Made by a program: the position numbers and the translations under genes
Assembly (NCBI RefSeq): GCF_900218035.1
Contig: NZ_OBMR01000003.1
Location: 248,001 to 312,000, forward strand
Direction: 5' to 3'
DNA: 64,000 nt
From: Pseudobutyrivibrio ruminis DSM 9787
GTDB taxonomy: Bacteria > Bacillota > Clostridia > Lachnospirales > Lachnospiraceae
Notes under the pieces: model-generated
What the model was told of the DNA's origin: nothing
What the model saw: only the letters and a program-made list of their open reading frames with translations
Databases searched by the model: none
Part shown: positions 44,327-54,748 of the stretch, one piece after another
Layout: each line of letters begins with the position of its first letter
Position numbering within the stretch: position 1 is the first letter of the stretch

Positions 44327-45181
44327 ATGTGGACTTTTTTAGGTTATGGAAAGACATATTTAGATAAATGCGGAAGGGATAATATCGGTGCCTATGCGGC
44401 GCAGACGGCATATTTTATGATTATGTCGGCTATTCCTTTTATGATGCTTTTGGTTTGGATTGCAGGTTATGTGCCTTCCATAAATGAGTACATGAATGAG
44501 CTTGTTTTTGATGTGCTTCCAGAAACATTTCTGCCATATATGGAAAGGGTTATCAGGCTTGTTACACAGGCGTCAGTTGGTGCTATTTCTATTTCTGCGG
44601 TGATGGCAATCTGGTCATCAGGAAAAGCTTTTCAGAATCTTATGGTAGGCCTTAATCAGGTGAACAAAATAGAAGAGACTAGAAATTGGTTCGGAAGAAG
44701 ATTAAGAGCAGTTTTTTATACTCTTGTTTTGTTGTTTGTGATTGTTGTAATCATGCTTATGCTTGTATTTACACAAAAGCTTCAGTACTATGCTAAAAAC
44801 TATTATGGTTTCCTTGCATATGTAGTTGGTATTCGTCCGTTATTCAGAGGGATATTTGTATTTATCTTTTTGGTTATCGTATTTACGTTTTTATTTACCG
44901 TGTTACCAAATAAAAACCTTACATTCTTTAGTCAGCTGCCAGGAGGTATTATTTGTGCCGCTAGTTGGTATGTATTCAGTATGCTGCTTGCTATATGGGT
45001 TAAGATATTCAATAACTTTTCAATGTATGGCGCCTTTGCAACTATGATGATGTTTATGTTCTGGCTGTATTTTTGTATGTATTTCATGCTGATGGCTGCT
45101 GAGGCAAATGTTTTCTTCAAAGAAGCATTTGGATTGGCGTGGGATAATTTTATAAGGAAAATTAAAGAAGGATCTTTATAA
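44327..45181 (+). CDS. YihY/BrkB-family membrane protein
   Basis: 284 residues with about six membrane helices. DNIGAYAAQTAYFMIMSAIPFMMLLV is the typical first helix of the YihY/virulence factor BrkB family (historically mis-assigned as RNase BN), and WFGRRLRAVFYTL and the late FWLYFCMYFMLMAAEANVFFKE match. Function of the family is not known; an envelope or transport role is likely. RBS AAGAGGAG. It is a single-gene unit between giant hairpin 1 and a bidirectional terminator. Confidence 0.88.
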   Translation: MWTFLGYGKTYLDKCGRDNIGAYAAQTAYFMIMSAIPFMMLLVWIAGYVPSINEYMNELVFDVLPETFLPYMERVIRLVTQASVGAISISAVMAIWSSGKAFQNLMVGLNQVNKIEETRNWFGRRLRAVFYTLVLLFVIVVIMLMLVFTQKLQYYAKNYYGFLAYVVGIRPLFRGIFVFIFLVIVFTFLFTVLPNKNLTFFSQLPGGIICAASWYVFSMLLAIWVKIFNNFSMYGAFATMMMFMFWLYFCMYFMLMAAEANVFFKEAFGLAWDNFIRKIKEGSL

Positions 45182-45182
45182 A

Positions 45183-45220
45183 AAAGAAGGACAGTGATTA
45201 ATCACTGTCCCTTTCTTTTT
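45183..45220. terminator. Bidirectional terminator between yihY-like and chemoreceptor genes
   Basis: Stem GGACAGTGAT / ATCACTGTCC with A-rich left and T-rich right extensions; it ends at the leftward chemoreceptor stop. Confidence 0.88.
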
Positions 45221-47027
45221 ATTCGTCCATTTGGAATTGATTTACAATGTCTGTTAAAGCGTCGATAGCCTGCTTTGTGTCGCCGACCTTGTCGTTTACA
45301 TCCACTGTACCATTTACAATATTTGTTGTTTTCTCTGCAATGTCGTATACGCCGTTTGCAGATTCATTTACTGTCGCGTTGATGTGTTCGATTGTTTCTG
45401 AAATGTGAGCAATAGAACCTGTAAGCTGTTCAACACCCTCGCTGATTGAGCTCATGCTAGAGTGGAATACTTCTGCGTCAGCGTAGTACTGTTCGGATAC
45501 CTTACTGAATCCTTCGTAATCAACCAATACGTTTTCCTCAAGGAAAGTAGTGGTTTCTTCGAGGCAGTTTGACATGTCTGCTACAGCATTATTTACTGCG
45601 GATACAATATTATCGATGTTTGACACAGCATCGCTGGTTTGATTTGCAAGATTTCCGATTTCTGTAGCTACAACTGAGAAACCGCGTCCTGCATCACCAG
45701 CACGGGCAGCTTCAATGGAAGCGTTAAGTGCTAGAAGAGAAGTCTGAGACGAAATCTGCATGATTGTGCTTGTAAGCTCGTTTATCTTTTCTACAGCCTT
45801 TGCATTTTCCATAGCTGTGTTAGTTTGCTGTCTAACATTGTTGTAAGTTTCTTTTGTCTTGTTTGAAGCTTGAATTGTGGAAGCTTGTAACTGCTGGGCT
45901 CTAGACATAATATCCTGAGAAAGGTTAGCGCCGTACTGAGCCATAGAATCAATGCTTGCAGCTTCATCTTTAATAGTAATTACATTCTGATTAATTTCAT
46001 CTGTAGCAGCAGAAGTTTCTTCCATAGATGCTGCAATTTCCTGTGTAGTAGCAGAGTTGTCGGAGCACATTGTGTTAACATTATTGGCTGTTGATGTGAG
46101 TCCGTCTACATTATCATTGATACGACTTTCTGTATCAGTGATGTTTACAACCATATCTCTAAGGGAATTGCGCATAAGGCTAACTGAACGAGTGATTTCA
46201 CCTATTTCGTCCTTTCGTTTCATAAGCGCATCGGCATTACCTGTCTTTCTGAAATCAAGATGGGCTGTATGGTCAATAATGTCAGTAATAGTTGCAAGTG
46301 GGCTAAGCATTGTTCTAATAAGGATAAAGAACAATACTGCAGACGCAATAATTACTATAATAAGTAGTAATGACATAGCTGAAATAAGCTTGTTAACTGG
46401 AGCCATAATTAAATCATAGTCACCAGTTACAACAACAATATTTCCTGCGGCAGTAAAAGCGTAGCCTGCATAATGCTTAGTTCCTTCATAATTATATTTG
46501 AGAGAACCACTTCCAATTTCTTCTGGAGTCTCACCAGCCTGAATTCGCGCTACTAAATCATCGATTGCTGTGTTATCGATTGGATTGCCAATCTTATCTA
46601 AGGTTGGGTGATATAGCATTAAGCCTTCATTGGATACATAGTAAGCATAAGAACCGTCAACACCAGTGATGTTGACTGTGCCTAATGCCACATCAAGAGT
46701 ATCGAACATAGATTGCTTCTTTTCAGTAGGGTAAGATTTTAGCTGAGAAATAAGATATTTTTCAACTACGATACCATTTAAATCGCTATAACCTTCAATA
46801 GTAGTGTTGTGAGCTGTAGTTTCCATTGTAGTGTTAATTGCAATGGCTGCCACCTCTGCAAGGTTTTGTGTGTAGTTATCGTAGGTATTTGTTAGAGTAG
46901 ACCTTGAGTTGTTAAGAGTGAGGATTCCAATCACGCTCAAAATAACCGTAAGAGCAGTGATAATAGTTAGAACCATTTTAAAAACCATTGAATGAACAAA
47001 GGAAAACCTTTTTGTTGACTTTTTCAT
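45219..47027 (-). CDS. Methyl-accepting chemotaxis protein
   Basis: 602 residues. A membrane helix (about 15-37), a Cache-like outer sensor domain (about 40-205, with [21 protein letters not shown]), a second helix (about 212-237), a HAMP segment ([19 protein letters not shown]) and a long cytoplasmic coiled coil are visible. The signalling tip is [30 protein letters not shown], the universal MCP hairpin. It feeds a CheA kinase, so the organism should be motile or at least carry a chemosensory path. The ligand is unknown, with small carboxylates common for such Cache domains. RBS AGGAGGAA. Confidence 0.95.
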   Translation of the reverse strand: MKKSTKRFSFVHSMVFKMVLTIITALTVILSVIGILTLNNSRSTLTNTYDNYTQNLAEVAAIAINTTMETTAHNTTIEGYSDLNGIVVEKYLISQLKSYPTEKKQSMFDTLDVALGTVNITGVDGSYAYYVSNEGLMLYHPTLDKIGNPIDNTAIDDLVARIQAGETPEEIGSGSLKYNYEGTKHYAGYAFTAAGNIVVVTGDYDLIMAPVNKLISAMSLLLIIVIIASAVLFFILIRTMLSPLATITDIIDHTAHLDFRKTGNADALMKRKDEIGEITRSVSLMRNSLRDMVVNITDTESRINDNVDGLTSTANNVNTMCSDNSATTQEIAASMEETSAATDEINQNVITIKDEAASIDSMAQYGANLSQDIMSRAQQLQASTIQASNKTKETYNNVRQQTNTAMENAKAVEKINELTSTIMQISSQTSLLALNASIEAARAGDAGRGFSVVATEIGNLANQTSDAVSNIDNIVSAVNNAVADMSNCLEETTTFLEENVLVDYEGFSKVSEQYYADAEVFHSSMSSISEGVEQLTGSIAHISETIEHINATVNESANGVYDIAEKTTNIVNGTVDVNDKVGDTKQAIDALTDIVNQFQMDE

Positions 47028-47062
47028 TTTACATTCCTCCTAAAAACAGTAAACAATTCGGA

Positions 47063-47071
47063 ATTATAGCA
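47063..47071 (-). promoter_or_regulatory. Extended -10 promoter of the chemoreceptor gene
   Basis: On the minus strand TGCTATAAT, an extended -10 box, about 36 bases before the ATG. It does not look like a sigma-D (flagellar) promoter. Confidence 0.5.
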
Positions 47072-47212
47072 CAAAACAAAATAGAAATAAATTATATTGT
47101 GTGAAATATAACGCTTTTTGTAATAGAATTTTTTTATAATAGATTTTTGCTTATAAGGTGTATTTATGCTATTATCTATTGGAAAAATAAGATTTAGTTT
47201 TAAGGATTTATC

Positions 47213-48250
47213 ATGAAAGTAAAGGATTTTGATTACGATCTTCCTGAGGAGCTTATCGCTCAGGATCCACTTGAAAAAAGAAGTAATTCAAGGCTTATGG
47301 TCTTGGATAAAAATACTGGAGAAACATTTCATCGTCATTTCTATGACATCAAAGATTATTTAAAGCCAGGTGATTGCCTGGTTATCAATAACACAAAAGT
47401 TATCCCAGCAAGATTATATGGTGCCAGAGTTGGTTCTGGCGGAAAAGTTGAGATTCTCCTTTTGAAGCGCATTAGCGACAATCAGTGGGAGTGTCTTGTA
47501 AAGCCAGGCAAAAAGGCTCGTCCAGGAATGGAAATATCATTTGGCGATGGACTTTTAATGGGTAAGATTATCGATATCGTTGATGAGGGTAATCGTATTA
47601 TTGAGTTTTCATATGAGGGAATATTTGAGGAGATTCTCGACAAATTAGGAGAGATGCCACTTCCACCATACATTACTCATAAGCTTCAGGACAGGGACAG
47701 ATATCAGACTGTCTATGCTAAGTACGATGGCTCGGCAGCTGCTCCTACAGCAGGCCTTCACTTCACACCGGAGCTTCTTGATGAAGTGAGAGCTATGGGG
47801 GTTAAGATTGCTGAGGTTACTCTTCATGTAGGTCTCGGTACATTCCGTCCTGTAAAAGAGGAGGAAGTTCTTGAGCATCATATGCATTCTGAGTACTATG
47901 AGCTCAATCAGGAAGCCTGCGATATTATTAATGAAACAAAGGCTAACGGAGGCAGAATTATTTCTGTTGGAACAACAAGTACACGTACACTTGAGTCTGC
48001 AGCTGAGGCAGGAAAGCCTCTTACACCAAAGAGCGGTTGGACTCAGATTTTCATTTATCCTGGATACGAGTTTAAGGTAATAGATGGACTTATCACTAAT
48101 TTCCATCTTCCACAGTCAACACTTATCATGCTTGTTTCGGCTTTAGCAGGCAGAGAGCATGTGCTTAAAGCATACGAAGAAGCAGTTCAGGAAAGATACA
48201 GATTTTTCTCTTTTGGAGATGCGATGTTAATTACAGATTTATCTAAATAA
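47213..48250 (+). CDS. queA: tRNA preQ1(34) S-adenosylmethionine ribosyltransferase-isomerase
   Basis: 345 residues; QueA transfers and isomerises the ribosyl group of SAM to make epoxyqueuosine in t[63 protein letters not shown] and [19 protein letters not shown] are family signatures. RBS TAAGG is short. No other queuosine genes are adjacent and no preQ1 riboswitch was recognised upstream. Confidence 0.96.
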   Translation: MKVKDFDYDLPEELIAQDPLEKRSNSRLMVLDKNTGETFHRHFYDIKDYLKPGDCLVINNTKVIPARLYGARVGSGGKVEILLLKRISDNQWECLVKPGKKARPGMEISFGDGLLMGKIIDIVDEGNRIIEFSYEGIFEEILDKLGEMPLPPYITHKLQDRDRYQTVYAKYDGSAAAPTAGLHFTPELLDEVRAMGVKIAEVTLHVGLGTFRPVKEEEVLEHHMHSEYYELNQEACDIINETKANGGRIISVGTTSTRTLESAAEAGKPLTPKSGWTQIFIYPGYEFKVIDGLITNFHLPQSTLIMLVSALAGREHVLKAYEEAVQERYRFFSFGDAMLITDLSK

Positions 48251-48346
48251 TTAAGCGCATTTTCCTTGAATTCAAGAGAAATAAAAGCTAAAATTTTGAT
48301 TTAGTAGTATTGGCCACAGGCCAAAATTTAGTTTACGGAGGAAGCC

Positions 48347-49402
48347 ATGATAGATATCATATCTGAATTGAGCACAAAGTTTGAAGAAGAGCTTCAGAAC
48401 ATCAAAAATTCTGAAGAACTTGAAAATATACGTGTTTCATACTTAGGTAAAAAAGGTAGTGTTACAGCTGCAATGAAGGAAATGGGCAAGCTTTCTGTTG
48501 AAGAAAAGAAAGAGTTTGGCCAGAAGATTAACGTATTAAAAAATACTGTTGCTGACAAGATTGCTGAAAAGAAAGAAGAAATCGCAGCACTTGAGCTCCA
48601 AAAGGAAATTGACAAGGTTCCTGAGTTTGATATTTCACTTCCAGAGCATTTTGAGCAGGGAAGTTATCATCCAATCACACTTGTACAGCGTCAGTGCGAA
48701 ACTATCTTTAAGTCTATGGGCTTTACTGTTGAGGATTATAGCGAAGTAGTTACTGATTATGAGTGTTTCGAATCTGTAAATATTCCAAAGTATCACCCAG
48801 CTCGTGATATGCAGGATACATATTATCTTGAAAATGGACAGCTTCTTAAGTCTCAGACAACAGCTGCACAGAACGCTATCTATAAAAAGTATCGTAAGCA
48901 GCTTATCGAGGATGGTACACCTATCAAGGCTATCTTCCCAGGACGTTGCTTCAGAAACGAGGCTACAGATGCTTGCCACGAAAACACATTCTTCCAGATG
49001 GAAGGTGTTATGGTTGGAAAGGATATCTCTATTTCAAACCTTATCTACTTCATGAAGACAATGCTTTCAGAAGTATTTAGACGTGATATAAAGGTTCGTC
49101 TTCGTCCAGGATTCTTCCCATTTGTGGAGCCTGGTTTCGAGCTTGATATCAACTGCCTTAACTGTGGCGGTAAGGGCTGCCCATCATGCAAGCACTCTGG
49201 ATGGCTTGAGCTTTGCCCATGCGGTATGGTTCATCCAAAGGTTCTTGAAGAGGGTGGTATCGATCCTGACAAGTACACTGGCTTTGCTTTTGGACTTGGT
49301 CTTACAAGACTTGCAATGATGAAATACGGAATTAAAGACATTCGTGATCTGAACAGCGGAAATCTTTCAAGCTTAGCTCAGTTCACTGATGATGAGCAGT
49401 AA
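48347..49402 (+). CDS. pheS: Phenylalanyl-tRNA synthetase alpha subunit
   Basis: 351 residues, class II synthetase catalytic subunit. The N-terminal coiled coil (LSTKFEEELQNIKNSEELENI) binds tRNA. Motif 2 is PGRCFRNEATDACHENTFFQMEG, and motif 3 is GFAFGLGLTRLAMMKYGI. Between them is a Cys-rich insert, NCLNCGGKGCPSCKHSGW and LELCPCGMVHP, seven cysteines likely to bind zinc; this insert is known in many bacterial PheS proteins, though the extra Cys in CPC is less usual. RBS ACGGAGGA. The 96-base leader is too short for a T-box; it holds the palindrome CTTGAATTCAAG and a hairpin TTGGCC-ACA-GGCCAA. Confidence 0.96.
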   Translation: MIDIISELSTKFEEELQNIKNSEELENIRVSYLGKKGSVTAAMKEMGKLSVEEKKEFGQKINVLKNTVADKIAEKKEEIAALELQKEIDKVPEFDISLPEHFEQGSYHPITLVQRQCETIFKSMGFTVEDYSEVVTDYECFESVNIPKYHPARDMQDTYYLENGQLLKSQTTAAQNAIYKKYRKQLIEDGTPIKAIFPGRCFRNEATDACHENTFFQMEGVMVGKDISISNLIYFMKTMLSEVFRRDIKVRLRPGFFPFVEPGFELDINCLNCGGKGCPSCKHSGWLELCPCGMVHPKVLEEGGIDPDKYTGFAFGLGLTRLAMMKYGIKDIRDLNSGNLSSLAQFTDDEQ

Positions 49403-49417
49403 GGGAGGACTATAACC

Positions 49418-51778
49418 ATGTTTATTTCAATGAATTGGATCTCTGATTTCGTTGACCTTGAAGGTCTCGACAAGATGGAGCTTATTTCAAAGTTCTCTCT
49501 TGCAACAGCAGAGGTTGAAAATGATATTTTCCATAAAGGCGAGGATTTATCTGGAGTTGTTGTTGCTGAAATCAAGTCAGTAGAGGAGCATCCAGAGTCT
49601 AAGAAACTCCACCTTCTTAAGGTAGATGCTGGAGATGGCAAGCTTACAGATGTTGTCTGTGGTGCACCTAATGTACGCGTTGGTATGAAGACTGCTTTTG
49701 CTAAGGTGGGAGCACAGATTGGCGACATCACAATCGCTCCAAGACCACTTGCTGGTTATGATTCATTCGGAATGTGCTGTTCTGAAAAGGAAATTGGCAT
49801 TTCTGATAACAATGACGGTATCATGGATATTCTTGATGATGCTCCAAACGGAACAGATATCAAGGATTTATATGAAATCGATGATATTATTTTTGAGGTT
49901 GATAACAAGTCACTTACAAACCGTCCTGACCTTTGGGGTCACTACGGAATTGCAAGAGAGTTTGCTACAATTGCAAAGCGTCCTCTTAAGGAGCTTCCTA
50001 CACTTGACCTTAGCAAATATGACAATCTTGAAAAGATTGATTTAAAAATCGAAGATGAGCTCTGCCAGAGATATTCATCATTAAAGGTAGAGAATATTAA
50101 TACAAATGTTGCTCCTGTTAACATGCGAATCAGACTTTTCTACTGTGGCATGAGAGCAATCAACCTTCTTGCAGACCTTACAAATTACATCATGCTTGAA
50201 ATGGGACAGCCTATGCATGCATTTGATTCACGTAAGGTTGAAAAGATTCGTATCAAGAGATTTGATAAGCCTTTCACTTTCACAACTCTTGATGGCATTG
50301 AAAGAAATATCGACGAGAACACTCTTATGATTTGCAACGACAACACACCTGTTGCTATTGCTGGTATCATGGGTGGTCTTGATTCTGAAATTGTAGAAGA
50401 TACAACTACACTTACTCTTGAATCAGCTACATTCAATGCAGCTTCTATTAGAAAGAGTGCAGTTCGTCTTTCTCACAGAACAGATGCTTCAGCTCGTTAT
50501 GAAAAGAGCCTTGATCCAGAGATGACTACAGTAGCTATCGCTCGTTTTATGAAGCTTCTTTCTGATATTGATGATGGTGTAAAGGTTGTATCCGCACTTA
50601 CAGATGAATATGCATTCCATTATCCACAGGTATCTCTTGATTTTGACAAGGATTTTGTGGATAAGTATACAGGAATTGAAATCAGTGATGAGCATATTGT
50701 GGATACACTTACATCACTCGGTTTTGGCGTTTCTCAGGATGGAGCAAACTTCCATGTTGAGGTTCCTTCATATCGTGCTACAAAGGACATCAGTCTTAAG
50801 GCGGATATTATTGAGGAAATCACACGTATCTACGGATATGATAACTTTGAACTTTCTACAACAAATGCGCCTCTTTACCCAGTACGCATGGCTGAGGACA
50901 AAAATGTAGAAGATAGAATTAAGGATATCCTTGTTAAGAGATTCCAGCTTCATGAGGTTCATTCATATGTATGGCAGTATGCTGATGAGTACAAGAAGCT
51001 TGGTATGGAAGTAGAGGAGAACATTAAGCTTGCTAACTCTACAAACCCTAATATCGAAACACTTCGTCGCTCAATTATTCCTACACAGCTTTGCCAGGTA
51101 AACTACAACACTGGTTATGCTACTGACTTTGGTATTTTCGAGGTTGGTCGTGTAGTTGAAGGCTTAAAAGAAGATGGCCTTTGTGATGAGCACAAGAAGC
51201 TTTGCATTACATTATTCTCAAAGACAAAGTCACTTGAGACTCTTTACTTTGAGCTTCGCGATATGATTGCTGAGACAATTGCTGATGTTAGACATAAGTC
51301 TCTTACATACAAGAAGCTTGAGGCTACTCATTCATATGAACATCCAAAGAATCTTTACAGCTTAGTTCTTGATGATGTAGTAATCGGTGAGATGGGCGTT
51401 GCACATCCACTTGTTTCAAAGAAAATTGATAAGAAGGCTGCTATCGTATTTGCGGAAATCGATGTTGAAGCACTTGCTGATATCAAGCAGGAGAACATTT
51501 CATATGTTGAGCCTTCAAAATATCCTTCAATTGAAGTAGATTTATCATTTGTAGCAGAGAAATTTTCTGAGATAAATGATACAATAAAAGAGAGCGCACA
51601 GGATATATTGAAAAAGGTAGGAGTTGCCGATGTATATTCTGATAGCACTGGAAAGTCGATTACAGTTAGACTTCTCTTTGGTGATGATGAGAGAACTCTT
51701 ACACATGACGAAGTACAGAAGGTAGTCGATGATATAATTGAAAAGCTTAAGAACAAAGGTATTAATCTTAAGATGTAA
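49418..51778 (+). CDS. pheT: Phenylalanyl-tRNA synthetase beta subunit
   Basis: 786 residues, normal length. Domain order is typical: an EMAP-like tRNA-binding domain (GVVVAEIKSVEEHPESKKLHLLKVDAG), B3/B4 editing region (around residues 200-390, with GQPMHAFDSRKV), B5 domain, inactive class II core (SYVWQYADEYKKLG) and a C-terminal ferredoxin-like anticodon-binding domain (EPSKYPSIEVDLSFVAE). It forms the alpha2-beta2 enzyme with PheS, 15 bases upstream. RBS AAGGGAGGA. Confidence 0.96.
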   Translation: MFISMNWISDFVDLEGLDKMELISKFSLATAEVENDIFHKGEDLSGVVVAEIKSVEEHPESKKLHLLKVDAGDGKLTDVVCGAPNVRVGMKTAFAKVGAQIGDITIAPRPLAGYDSFGMCCSEKEIGISDNNDGIMDILDDAPNGTDIKDLYEIDDIIFEVDNKSLTNRPDLWGHYGIAREFATIAKRPLKELPTLDLSKYDNLEKIDLKIEDELCQRYSSLKVENINTNVAPVNMRIRLFYCGMRAINLLADLTNYIMLEMGQPMHAFDSRKVEKIRIKRFDKPFTFTTLDGIERNIDENTLMICNDNTPVAIAGIMGGLDSEIVEDTTTLTLESATFNAASIRKSAVRLSHRTDASARYEKSLDPEMTTVAIARFMKLLSDIDDGVKVVSALTDEYAFHYPQVSLDFDKDFVDKYTGIEISDEHIVDTLTSLGFGVSQDGANFHVEVPSYRATKDISLKADIIEEITRIYGYDNFELSTTNAPLYPVRMAEDKNVEDRIKDILVKRFQLHEVHSYVWQYADEYKKLGMEVEENIKLANSTNPNIETLRRSIIPTQLCQVNYNTGYATDFGIFEVGRVVEGLKEDGLCDEHKKLCITLFSKTKSLETLYFELRDMIAETIADVRHKSLTYKKLEATHSYEHPKNLYSLVLDDVVIGEMGVAHPLVSKKIDKKAAIVFAEIDVEALADIKQENISYVEPSKYPSIEVDLSFVAEKFSEINDTIKESAQDILKKVGVADVYSDSTGKSITVRLLFGDDERTLTHDEVQKVVDDIIEKLKNKGINLKM

Positions 51779-51808
51779 TCTACAAAATAAGATTGGGAGG
51801 TCAGGAGC

Positions 51809-52156
51809 ATGGAAGAGAAGAGAAAAAATAAGCGTTTGGATATTGACGTAAAGGTTGAAATCGAACGTATCGATGAGGCCAACATTACCACCGTTAAATA
51901 CATGGAGGTAGAAGTTACCAATATCTCAAAGACTGGTTTAGCTTTTAGAGTAAAAGACGTTGAATTTGAGGATGGAGCATGCTTTGATGCTAGAATTCAG
52001 ATTTGGACAAAAGAAACAATCGATACAGTGTTCAAGGTTGTTCGTGTAAATAAGCTTGAAGACGGCATGTATGAGTATGGATGTATCTTTGTTGGAATGA
52101 CAGATACTGATGCACTCAAGATTGAAATCTATCAGTTATTTAGCAACGCAGAGTAA
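51809..52156 (+). CDS. Small PilZ-domain protein
   Basis: 115 residues, essentially one PilZ domain. The N-terminal EEKRKNKRLDIDVKVEIERID has the basic RxxxR-like stretch of c-di-GMP-binding PilZ domains (here KRKNKR), and EVTNISKTGLAFRV corresponds to the D/NxSxxG motif. It may therefore bind c-di-GMP and tune motility or envelope functions; the chemoreceptor upstream fits but is not proof. RBS GGGAGG. It lies between pheT and lgt, all co-directional. Confidence 0.8.
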   Translation: MEEKRKNKRLDIDVKVEIERIDEANITTVKYMEVEVTNISKTGLAFRVKDVEFEDGACFDARIQIWTKETIDTVFKVVRVNKLEDGMYEYGCIFVGMTDTDALKIEIYQLFSNAE

Positions 52157-52177
52157 TTATTAACAGGGAGAATTGCT

Positions 52178-53059
52178 GTGAATACAAGTATTATTTTCCC
52201 TAATTTGCATATTACATTAGATAATGTTGGAAAAGGATTCTATATTGGATCCTTTTTCATTGCTTTTTACGGAGTTATTATCGCAATTGGTATGCTGGTT
52301 GGGGTAGGTTTTATTTTAAAAGAGGCAAAACGAGTTGGATTTGATGAAGATTCATTTCTAGATATTTGCATTATCACTATTATAGTGGGCGTTATCGGTG
52401 CTCGTATTTATTATGTTATATTCGCCTGGGATTACTACAAGGACAATCCTATTAGTGCACTCAATATCAGGCAGGGCGGTCTTGCAATTTATGGTGGTGT
52501 GCTTGCTGGTATAGCTTGTGTGTATATCCTTTCTAAAAGAAAGAAGCTTGATTTTCTCAAGGTAATGGATGTAGCTATCTTTGGCGTAATCATCGGCCAG
52601 ATTTTTGGTAGATGGGGCAATTTCTTTAATAGAGAAGTTTTTGGTCAATACACAGATGGCTTGTTTGCAATGTTACTTCCTATCGATGCAATTCGTTCGC
52701 AGAGCGATGTGACTGCTGAAATGCTTGCTAATCTGGTGCAGATTGATGGTGTTACTTATATAAGTGTTCATCCAACATTTTTGTATGAGTCATTGTGGAA
52801 TCTTGCCTTATTAATCTTTTTACTGCTTACTAGAAAAAAGAAAACATTTAATGGTTATGTATTCTTTACATACCTCATAGTATATGGTGCTGGTCGTTTC
52901 TGGATAGAAGGAGTTAGAACAGACCAGCTTAAGCTCTGGGGAACAAATCTTGCAGTATCTCAGCTTATAGCTGCTGTATGTATTGTTCTTGGTAGTGGAT
53001 TGTTTTTTTACTATAAAAAGAATCATCCACTTTCCACCCCACAGGAGATAAATTTATAA
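52178..53059 (+). CDS. lgt: Prolipoprotein diacylglyceryl transferase
   Basis: 293 residues, about seven membrane helices; attaches diacylglycerol to the lipobox Cys of prolipoproteins, the first step for the many lipoproteins of this window. IRQGGLAIYGGVLAG is the early motif, and GQIFGRWGNFFNREVFG is the Lgt signature with the essential Arg/Asn. YGAGRFWIEGVRTDQL is the conserved late segment. The start is GTG at 52178 after AGGGAGA; no ATG fits. Last gene of the queA-pheST-pilZ-lgt run. Confidence 0.95.
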   Translation: MNTSIIFPNLHITLDNVGKGFYIGSFFIAFYGVIIAIGMLVGVGFILKEAKRVGFDEDSFLDICIITIIVGVIGARIYYVIFAWDYYKDNPISALNIRQGGLAIYGGVLAGIACVYILSKRKKLDFLKVMDVAIFGVIIGQIFGRWGNFFNREVFGQYTDGLFAMLLPIDAIRSQSDVTAEMLANLVQIDGVTYISVHPTFLYESLWNLALLIFLLLTRKKKTFNGYVFFTYLIVYGAGRFWIEGVRTDQLKLWGTNLAVSQLIAAVCIVLGSGLFFYYKKNHPLSTPQEINL

Positions 53060-53076
53060 GAAATTGTATTTTTTTA

Positions 53077-53107
53077 AAGACATTGGAGTTTCCAATGTCT
53101 TTTTTTA
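53077..53107 (+). terminator. Terminator after lgt
   Basis: Eleven-base perfect stem AAGACATTGGA / TCCAATGTCTT, loop GTT, T-run. Confidence 0.92.
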
Positions 53108-53207
53108 TGCCTTTTTTTATCAAAAATTGCACTTTTTGTGGTCTGGCCCTCCACCTTATACCACATATAGAAAATGCCGAAAAACATTGATTTTTCACGG
53201 TTTTTGG

Positions 53208-53239
53208 GTTGCGCAATAAGGAAAAATAGTATAAAATGT
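53208..53239 (+). promoter_or_regulatory. mraZ promoter (twin of the ftsZ promoter)
   Basis: GTTGCG (-35), 16 bases, TATAAA (-10). Over 32 bases it matches the ftsZ promoter at 60239-60270 at 26 positions with identical spacing, including AATAAGG between the boxes. Confidence 0.65.
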
Positions 53240-53244
53240 ATTTA

Positions 53245-53285
53245 AAAGTGGAGGAAAGTGGAAGAAAAGTGTCACAAAGTGGTGG
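53245..53285 (+). promoter_or_regulatory. MraZ operator: four AAAGTG repeats
   Basis: Direct repeats start at 53245 (AAAGTGGAGG), 53255 (AAAGTGGAAG), 53266 (AAAGTGTCAC) and 53276 (AAAGTGGTGG), spaced 10-11 bases, one helical turn. They sit between the promoter and the mraZ ribosome site. MraZ is known to bind such GTG-containing direct repeats upstream of its own gene and repress the dcw operon. Confidence 0.85.
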
Positions 53286-53303
53286 AAAGGAGGAACGGCT
53301 TTC

Positions 53304-53735
53304 ATGTTCATGGGTGAATACAGTCACAATATAGACGCGAAGAACCGTCTTATTATGCCTGCAAAGTTTCGTGAACAGTTGGGAGAGCACTTCGTAGCCA
53401 CTAAGGGACTTGATGGATGCTTGTTCGTTTATCCTATGAGCGAATGGAAAACCATCGAAGAAAAATTTAGAGAGATTCCACTTACCACCAAAGATGCTAG
53501 AAAGTTCTCTCGTTTCTTCTTCGCAGGAGCGGCAGAATGCGATATCGACAAACAGGGAAGAGTACTTATTCCTGGTAATCTTAAGGAATACGCAGGAATT
53601 GATAAGGAAGTTGTTTCTGTTGGTGTCTTGAACCGAATTGAAATCTGGTCTAAGGAGAGATGGACAGATGAAGGCACTTACGATGATATGGATGAGATAG
53701 CAGAACACATGGCTGAGCTTGGCCTTGGAATTTAG
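53304..53735 (+). CDS. mraZ: Transcriptional regulator MraZ
   Basis: 143 residues, two AbrB-like halves. [22 protein letters not shown] and the second [19 protein letters not shown] carry the D-x-K-x-R-x2-x-P DNA-binding motif twice. MraZ represses the division and cell-wall cluster by binding the repeats just upstream. ATG 53304 is eight bases after AAAGGAGGAA; a second ATG at 53310 is possible. The stop is seven bases before the rsmH start. Confidence 0.95.
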   Translation: MFMGEYSHNIDAKNRLIMPAKFREQLGEHFVATKGLDGCLFVYPMSEWKTIEEKFREIPLTTKDARKFSRFFFAGAAECDIDKQGRVLIPGNLKEYAGIDKEVVSVGVLNRIEIWSKERWTDEGTYDDMDEIAEHMAELGLGI

Positions 53736-53742
53736 GAGTCAA

Positions 53743-54684
53743 ATGGAATTTAATCATTATTCAGTTCTCTTAAATGAGACAATTGATAATTTAAATATTA
53801 AGCCTGACGGAATCTACGTTGATGGAACGCTGGGAGGTGGCGGTCATTCTTATGAAATAGCAAAACGCCTCACCACTGGTCATCTTTACGGATTTGATCA
53901 GGATACAGATGCTCTTAAAGCAGCTGGTGAAAGACTTAAAGAGTTTGGTGACAAAGTCACTAGAATTCATAGCAACTATGAATTCATGAAAGAAAAGCTT
54001 TTAGAGCAGGGCGTCACAAAGGTAGACGGAATCATGCTTGACCTTGGAGTATCAAGCTTCCAGCTTGATGAAGCAGACAGAGGATTCACCTACAGAGTTG
54101 ACGATGCACCACTTGATATGAGAATGGACAAGGATAATCCTATGACGGCAGCTGATATAGTTAATACTTATTCAGCTGAGGATTTGACCAGAGTCCTGTT
54201 TACATATGGCGAGGAAAAATTTTCCAAGCAAATTGTTAAAAACATTATTAAACAGCGAGAAATCGCACCAATACTTACAGCCGGACAGTTAAATAAAATA
54301 ATAGCTGAAAGTATTCCGAAGAAGGCTCAGGTAGGTCAGGGTCATCCTTCTAAAAGAACCTACCAGGCACTTCGAATTGAGCTCAACAGAGAGCTTACTG
54401 TTTTAGAAGACCACATCGATGACATGATCGATTTGCTTAATCCAGATGGAAGGTTATGCATCATCACTTTCCATTCGCTGGAAGATAGAATCACGAAAGT
54501 GGCATTTAAAAGAAATGAAGATCCGTGCACATGTCCAAAGGATTTTCCTGTATGTGTATGTGGTAAGAAATCAAAAGGTAAGGTGGTTACGAGAAAGCCA
54601 ATCTTACCTAGTGAGAAGGAGCTGGAAGAGAATTCCAGATCAAAGAGCGCAAAGCTCAGGGTTTTTGAGAGAAAAGATAGCTAA
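53743..54684 (+). CDS. rsmH: 16S rRNA (cytosine-N4)-methyltransferase RsmH
   Basis: About 313 residues. [13 protein letters not shown] and [14 protein letters not shown] are the SAM-binding start, [12 protein letters not shown] the catalytic-side motif, and [14 protein letters not shown] the late one; the substrate is C1402 of 16S r[19 protein letters not shown] segment near residue 265 is the usual Cys-rich part of the family. ATG 53743 follows TAGGAG within the mraZ stop; the frame from 53719 overlaps mraZ and is less likely. Confidence 0.95.
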   Translation: MEFNHYSVLLNETIDNLNIKPDGIYVDGTLGGGGHSYEIAKRLTTGHLYGFDQDTDALKAAGERLKEFGDKVTRIHSNYEFMKEKLLEQGVTKVDGIMLDLGVSSFQLDEADRGFTYRVDDAPLDMRMDKDNPMTAADIVNTYSAEDLTRVLFTYGEEKFSKQIVKNIIKQREIAPILTAGQLNKIIAESIPKKAQVGQGHPSKRTYQALRIELNRELTVLEDHIDDMIDLLNPDGRLCIITFHSLEDRITKVAFKRNEDPCTCPKDFPVCVCGKKSKGKVVTRKPILPSEKELEENSRSKSAKLRVFERKDS

Positions 54685-54748
54685 TCGGATAAGACAAAAG
54701 TAATGGGGAATAATGCTAGTTTTAATTGCGAGAATGAGGAGTTAGAGA

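Noticed and set aside
47100-47212. preQ1 riboswitch before queA
   Set aside because: The consensus hairpin and A-rich tail were not found in the leader.
48251-48346. T-box riboswitch before pheS
   Set aside because: The leader is only 96 bases, lacks the conserved T-box sequence and has no terminator; it holds only a palindrome and a small hairpin.
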